Shown here: positions 4,501 through 7,075 of the stretch, one piece after another
Numbering within the stretch: position 1 is the first letter of the stretch
Layout: each line of letters opens with the position of its first letter
NCBI GenBank assembly: GCA_028697565.1
Contig: JAQVEU010000038.1
Span: forward strand, 1 to 7,075
Length of the DNA: 7,075 bases
Source: Candidatus Ratteibacteria bacterium
GTDB taxonomy: Bacteria; Ratteibacteria; UBA8468; B48-G9; JAFGKM01
Direction of reading: 5' to 3'
Notes under the pieces: generated by a model
Database searches by the model: none
What the model saw: only the letters and a program-made list of their open reading frames with translations
Told to the model about the DNA's origin: nothing
Translations under genes and position numbers: made by a program

Positions 4501-7075
4501 GATATGGAAACGCCGGTGTTTGCAAGTATTAACGAATGGGAAATAAAAGAGCTACTCAGAAAAGCAGGTGTTGCTGAAGATGGTAAAGATGTATTATATG
4601 ATGGAATGACAGGAGAACCTTTTGCACAGCATGTAACTGTAGGGTATATGTATATGATGAAGCTAAAACACCTTGCTGATGAAAAGATACATGCAAGAAG
4701 TACAGGTTCATATTCTTTAATAACCCAGCAACCACTAGGTGGAAGAGCACAATTTGGAGGGCAGCGACTCGGTGAAATGGAGGTCTGGGCACTTGAGGGC
4801 TATGGGGCAGCACATATTCTTAAAGAAATGCTTACCGTAAAAAGCGATGATACTGAAGGCAGGAAAATGATGTATGAAAGCATCGCCAAGGGACTTAATT
4901 ACACCGGTAATAATATCCCTGAGTCATTTAACGTCCTTAAAAAAGAGTTACAGGGACTTGGGCTTGACCTTAGAATTGAACAGATAAAAGAAAATGGGAA
5001 AGAAAGAGAGATTGCCGCCATTAAAATTGCCACCCCTACTATAATGCGCCAATGGTCTAATGGTGAAGTCAAAAAGGCGGAAACGTTAAATTATAGAACA
5101 TTTAAGCCTGAAAGAGATGGACTCTTCTGTGAAAAAATATTTGGTCCTGTAAAGGAATTTGAATGTTCATGTGGCAAGTATAAAAAAATAAGGTATAAAG
5201 GAGTAATATGTGACAGATGCGGAGTTGAAGTAACTACATCAAGGGTTAGACGCGAAAGAATGGGACACATAGAACTTGCCACTCCTGTTTCTTATGTATG
5301 GCTATTCAAAAGCACTGCCAACTGGATGGGACTTATTCTTGATATATCAAGGGCAGAATTAGAAATGGTGCTTTATTATGAAAGATATATAGTGATAGAC
5401 CCGGGAAATACTCCACTAAAAGAAAAAGAGCTTCTTTCAGAAAAGGCATATCATGAAAACCTTGAAAAGTATGGAAATAAGTTTAGAGCAGGCATAGGTG
5501 CAGAGGCAATACAGTTATTACTTAAAAAAATAGACCTGAATGCTCTGGAAAAAGATATAAAGCAACAGTTAAGTAAGAAAAAGGTGTCTTCTTCCTATGC
5601 CACAAGACGGAACCTTATAAAAAAACTCAGAATGGTACAGGGACTTATTAAAACAGGAATACCACCAGAATATCTTATAACTAATATCATCATGGTCATC
5701 CCTCCTGACCTAAGGCCACTTCTTCCACTGGATGGAGGAAGATTTGTTGCTTCTGACCTTAATGATCTTTATCAGCGGGTAATAAACAGAAATAACCGGC
5801 TTAAAAAACTCATACAACTTCAGGCACCGGACATTATTGTAAGAAATGAAAAAAGGATGCTTCAAGAAGCAGTAGATGCCCTGTTTGATAATGGAAAACA
5901 TGGTAATCCTATTTTAGGTAAAGGGAGAAGACCTCTTAAATCACTTGCAGATGCACTAAGAGGGAAACAGGGAAGATTTAGACAGAACCTGCTTGGAAAA
6001 CGAGTGGATTATTCAGGCAGAGCAGTTATTGTCGTTGGCCCTGAGTTGAAACTTAGTGATTGTGGGATACCTAAAGAGGTAGCACTGGAATTATTCGGAC
6101 CTTTTATACTTAGAGAACTAAGAAAAAGAGAATACTTCCATACACTTGGTAGTGCTAAAAAGGCAATAAGAGAAAACAGACCTGAAGTATGGGAAGTTCT
6201 TGAAAAAGTTAGTAAACACCATCCGGTCTTACTAAACAGACAACCTACTCTGCACCGTTTAAGCATCCAGGCGTTTGAACCACGTCTTATAGAAGGAAAT
6301 GTTATTAAGGTCCATCCCCTGGTCTGTCCTGCATTCAATGCTGATTTTGATGGAGATACAATGAGTGTTCATCTTCCACTTACTCCTGAAGCATGTCTTG
6401 AGGCGGAACTTTTATTAAAATCTACAACACACATATTTTCACCAGCAAGTGGCAAACCTATTGTTTCTCCAACAAGAGATATTGTGATGGGTTGTACATA
6501 TTTAACGTTCCAGAGTGAAGAAGAACTATATCCGCATATATTATCGGGTTTTAATGAAGCCGTTTATCTGTATAACCTTGGTTATCTTGAACTACACAGA
6601 CCTATAAAGGTCAGGTGTGATACAGGTGAGATTATAATCACCACAGCAGGCAGAATAATATTTAATGAAATAATCCCTTTTGAGATTCCCTATAAAAATG
6701 AAACATTTGAGAAGGGAGGTCTGGAAAAGTTGATTGAAGAGATAACTAATAAATATGGATATGAGGCCATTGTTAAATTTCTTGATGATGTCAAAAATTT
6801 AGGTTTTATCTTCTCAACAACAGGTGGAATAACAATAGGGATAGATGACCTTAAGATACCCCCTGTAAGAGACAAAATTATTGCAGAAGCAGAAAAAGAG
6901 GCAGAAAAAATAAAGAAAAATTATCAGTCAGGGATCATATCCGAAGGTGAAAGATACAATAAATTAGTGGACCTATGGACATCTGTAACGAATGAAATAC
7001 AACAGGCGGTGGTATCAACACTAAGGGAAGATGTAGCCACAAATCCTTTCAGAATTAATTCTATTTATCTAATGA
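1504..7075 (+). CDS. rpoBC: fused RNA polymerase beta-beta' subunit (3' partial)
   Basis: One chain carries both large catalytic subunits of RNA polymerase. The frame is open for 1857 codons, from ATG 1504 (after AGGAGG) to the window edge. Residues 1-1159 are RpoB: Rif region (386-410), CPIETPEGANIG, EDA motif at 688-690, and the active-site lysines 938 and 946 in GDKMSGRHGNKG. A linker of about 10 residues follows. From about 1170 it is RpoC: AIKIATP, the zinc site (Cys 1221, 1223, 1236, 1239), the clamp helices that dock sigma (about 1420-1464), NRQPTLHR and the Mg-binding NADFDGD (Asp 1614, 1616, 1618). It then enters the funnel helices and is cut at SIYLM, before the bridge helix and trigger loop. 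I read every codon across the junction and saw no stop. Natural fusions are known in Helicobacter, Wolinella and Wolbachia. Oddities are the altered fork loop 2 and a Thr after the catalytic triad. A sequencing indel at the junction is the only rival explanation I found. Confidence 0.94.
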   Translation, partial: MKVEIPDLLGVQKTPYEEFLQKDVPPDRRKKTGLEEIFNKVFPVESEDELFVLEYVHYILEEPVESIEECIEKKATYESRLKVKFRIVLRELDKQTNEKRVKFIREQEIYIGSIPLMTENGSFIINGIERVIVNQLERCPGVYFSREEGPTGINISYSAKIFPSRGMWLEIHVDNHNCLVIYMGRKKVLLSTFFRALGYDDEKILRMFYADPSEIKSDAILLTTIDYDDTKTREEALKKIYTELRPGYPLILKEAEKYFYSQFFTSEIYDLSEAGRIQINKKLHLDFTERYLKEEDIIETTRYLLNLIEKGVGEIDDIDHLGNKRVRVSAEIISEYIYEGLIRLARFSKEKMVMLDKRKIGSTKPQEIVNGRVFMTVVNDFFARNQLSQFLDKINPLAEITHKRRVTAIVRKKKRAGFEVRDVHYTHFGRLCPIETPEGANIGLINSLTVYSQIDNFGFIKTPYFKVDQGKVTNTIEYFSADKEDEFIIAPPDTPIDQTTNMIIPKELTVRTKGGNFEEVPRESIDYISISPVQLLSVSASLIPFLEHDDSNRALMGSNMQRQAVPLVRNESPLVKTGMEKFVIRDSGVVVKAKADGIVSYADGSKIIVKKDKKGLFPWKDEDVYKLNNFTRTNQDTCFHQRPTVKIGDSVVKGQIISDGPAASKNGELALGKNLLVAFMPWHGYNYEDAVILNERVLKEDIFTSIHIKEFEIEARETELGPEEITSDLPNTPEERLKNLDEDGIVRVGAEVEPDDILVGKVTPRGESELTPEEKLLRVIFGEKAKDVQNTSLKVPPGIKGTVINVRKYTRRENLSKEEEAEIHKTLKELQIQYKEKKNIIEKVITEELKKFAEKQAIKHRVLPNPDGWESFLNKVPEKYKDVVQKIIDIGKQELERIEKDFENEKSKIKKGPELDPDVITKVVIEIADKKKVDVGDKMSGRHGNKGVVSKILPEEDMPFLKDGTPVDMILNPLGVPSRMNIGQVLEIHLGKALKALGYDMETPVFASINEWEIKELLRKAGVAEDGKDVLYDGMTGEPFAQHVTVGYMYMMKLKHLADEKIHARSTGSYSLITQQPLGGRAQFGGQRLGEMEVWALEGYGAAHILKEMLTVKSDDTEGRKMMYESIAKGLNYTGNNIPESFNVLKKELQGLGLDLRIEQIKENGKEREIAAIKIATPTIMRQWSNGEVKKAETLNYRTFKPERDGLFCEKIFGPVKEFECSCGKYKKIRYKGVICDRCGVEVTTSRVRRERMGHIELATPVSYVWLFKSTANWMGLILDISRAELEMVLYYERYIVIDPGNTPLKEKELLSEKAYHENLEKYGNKFRAGIGAEAIQLLLKKIDLNALEKDIKQQLSKKKVSSSYATRRNLIKKLRMVQGLIKTGIPPEYLITNIIMVIPPDLRPLLPLDGGRFVASDLNDLYQRVINRNNRLKKLIQLQAPDIIVRNEKRMLQEAVDALFDNGKHGNPILGKGRRPLKSLADALRGKQGRFRQNLLGKRVDYSGRAVIVVGPELKLSDCGIPKEVALELFGPFILRELRKREYFHTLGSAKKAIRENRPEVWEVLEKVSKHHPVLLNRQPTLHRLSIQAFEPRLIEGNVIKVHPLVCPAFNADFDGDTMSVHLPLTPEACLEAELLLKSTTHIFSPASGKPIVSPTRDIVMGCTYLTFQSEEELYPHILSGFNEAVYLYNLGYLELHRPIKVRCDTGEIIITTAGRIIFNEIIPFEIPYKNETFEKGGLEKLIEEITNKYGYEAIVKFLDDVKNLGFIFSTTGGITIGIDDLKIPPVRDKIIAEAEKEAEKIKKNYQSGIISEGERYNKLVDLWTSVTNEIQQAVVSTLREDVATNPFRINSIYLM
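2641..2760 (+). other. Rif region and altered fork loop 2
   Basis: This segment encodes DFFARNQLSQFLDKINPL, then the ITHKRR motif and AGFE. In E. coli numbering, L511, Q513, F514, D516, H526 and R529 are kept. G507, S508 and S509 are replaced by A, R and N; S531 is T, L533 is I and G534 is V. The following GPGGLTRER-type fork loop 2 is replaced by VRKKKR (residues 410-415, bases 2731-2748), three residues shorter. Reading frame and homology are intact on both sides, so this is a real replacement in the sequence as given. A run of nine A bases (2736-2744) encodes the lysines. Confidence 0.85.
3934..4236 (+). other. SI2-like (beta-i9) charged helical insertion in beta
   Basis: About 100 residues (811-911) separate VRKYT from GPELDPDV. 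In Bacillus-type beta these two points are joined by only a few residues, while E. coli has an insertion of similar size here (SI2/beta-i9). The segment is rich in Lys and Glu with regular hydrophobic spacing, so it should be largely helical or coiled-coil. This placement is by motif alignment. The insertion is a lineage marker of many Gram-negative phyla. Confidence 0.7.
4981..5010 (+). other. beta-beta' junction linker
   Basis: Ten residues (QIKENGKERE, 1160-1169) join the conserved beta end to the conserved beta' beginning IAAIKIATP. All codons are sense. Between 4873 and 5043 there is no in-frame ATG, GTG or TTG, so a separate beta' could not start normally in this frame. An out-of-frame ATG at 4994 opens only a 16-codon frame ending at 5042-5044, and it lacks a Shine-Dalgarno sequence. 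Confidence 0.85.
5011..7075 (+). other. rpoC: RpoC (beta') moiety of the fusion, N-terminal half
   Basis: There are 688 beta' residues in the window, about half of the usual subunit. In order they show the N-terminal SNGEVKKAETLNYRTFKPE segment, the C-x-C / C-x2-C zinc site (5164-5220), the clamp, the sigma-docking coiled coil (about 5761-5895) and the rudder region. Then come GKRVDYSGRAVIVVGPELKL (6000-6056), the nucleotide-contacting NRQPTLHR (about 6235-6258), the catalytic NADFDGDTMS (6337-6366) and the secondary-channel rim helices (about 6874-7000). The bridge helix, trigger loop and any SI3 insertion lie beyond the window. The N-terminus starts slightly later than in E. coli, its first leader residues being replaced by the linker. 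Confidence 0.93.
6337..6366 (+). other. beta' active-site Mg-binding loop
   Basis: This codes for NADFDGDTMS. The three aspartates that hold the catalytic Mg ion are present (residues 1614, 1616, 1618). The next residue, Gln in nearly all bacterial beta' (DFDGDQMAVH), is Thr, and the following Ala is Ser. Confidence 0.9.

Larger units (their letters stand above)
1504..4980 (+). other. rpoB: RpoB (beta) moiety of the fusion
   Basis: The first 1159 residues align along the whole of bacterial RpoB, ending at the standard beta C-terminus (PESFNVLKKELQGLGLDL, about 4918-4971). The length is close to that of beta subunits lacking the E. coli SI1 insertion. The lobe passes directly from RALGY to the short YTELRPGYP segment, so SI1 (beta-i4) is absent. 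An insertion of the SI2 type is present in the flap-side region. The protrusion and lobe just before the Rif region are divergent (HLGNKRVRVSAE where HLGNRRIRSVGE is usual). The catalytic core around GDKMSGRHGNKG and the sigma-binding flap are conserved, so the subunit looks functional. Confidence 0.93.

Noticed and set aside
5044..5046. In-frame ATG as a start of a separate RpoC
   Set aside because: It lies after the conserved IKIATP segment of the beta' N-terminus and has no Shine-Dalgarno sequence; no stop precedes it in frame.
2416..6875. Many minus-strand open frames of 60-160 codons across the polymerase gene
   Set aside because: The + strand carries continuous, motif-rich RpoB and RpoC throughout. 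The antisense frames are low-complexity, rich in Phe, Ser and Ile as expected from the complement of a Lys/Glu-rich coding strand.

Overview
This is a stretch of bacterial core genome carrying the classic ribosomal-protein/RNA-polymerase operon, all on the + strand: rplA (L1, 5' end cut off by the window), rplJ (L10), rplL (L7/L12), and then one very long reading frame holding both RNA polymerase subunits, RpoB (beta) fused to RpoC (beta'). The DNA is A+T-rich, with heavy use of ATA, AGA and AAA codons. The proteins are clearly bacterial, but several near-universal motifs differ from the textbook versions. I cannot name the phylum from sequence alone. A beta insertion of the SI2 (beta-i9) type and the lack of SI1 suggest a Gram-negative-type lineage, perhaps an uncultured candidate phylum. 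This is inference.

Layout: 1-525 rplA (partial), 15-bp gap, 541-1092 rplJ, 14-bp overlap, 1079-1480 rplL, 23-bp gap, then 1504 to beyond 7075 rpoBC. There are no non-coding stretches longer than 23 bp, and the junctions leave no room for the promoter/leader (rplA-rplJ) or the attenuator and RNase III site (rplL-rpoB) found in E. coli. Each complete internal start has a good Shine-Dalgarno sequence. The promoter must lie upstream of the window and the terminator downstream. I see no tRNA, rRNA, mobile element, CRISPR or inverted-repeat structure, and the long minus-strand frames are shadows.

The main discovery is the fused polymerase. From the ATG at 1504 the frame runs 1857 codons to the window edge without a stop. 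It goes from the last conserved beta residues (near 4980) through a charged linker of about 10 residues into the beta' N-terminus (about 5011). No in-frame ATG, GTG or TTG lies between 4873 and 5043. Natural rpoBC fusions are known from Helicobacter/Wolinella and Wolbachia, and this sequence does not look like either. The second discovery is that beta fork loop 2, normally the near-invariant GPGGLTRER-type segment beside the Rif pocket, is three residues shorter and replaced by a basic VRKKKR segment. The catalytic beta' loop also reads NADFDGDTMS instead of NADFDGDQMA.

Together the genes supply the ribosomal L1 stalk, the L10-L7/L12 stalk and the transcription core, co-expressed as in most bacteria, with beta and beta' made in fixed 1:1 ratio as one chain.
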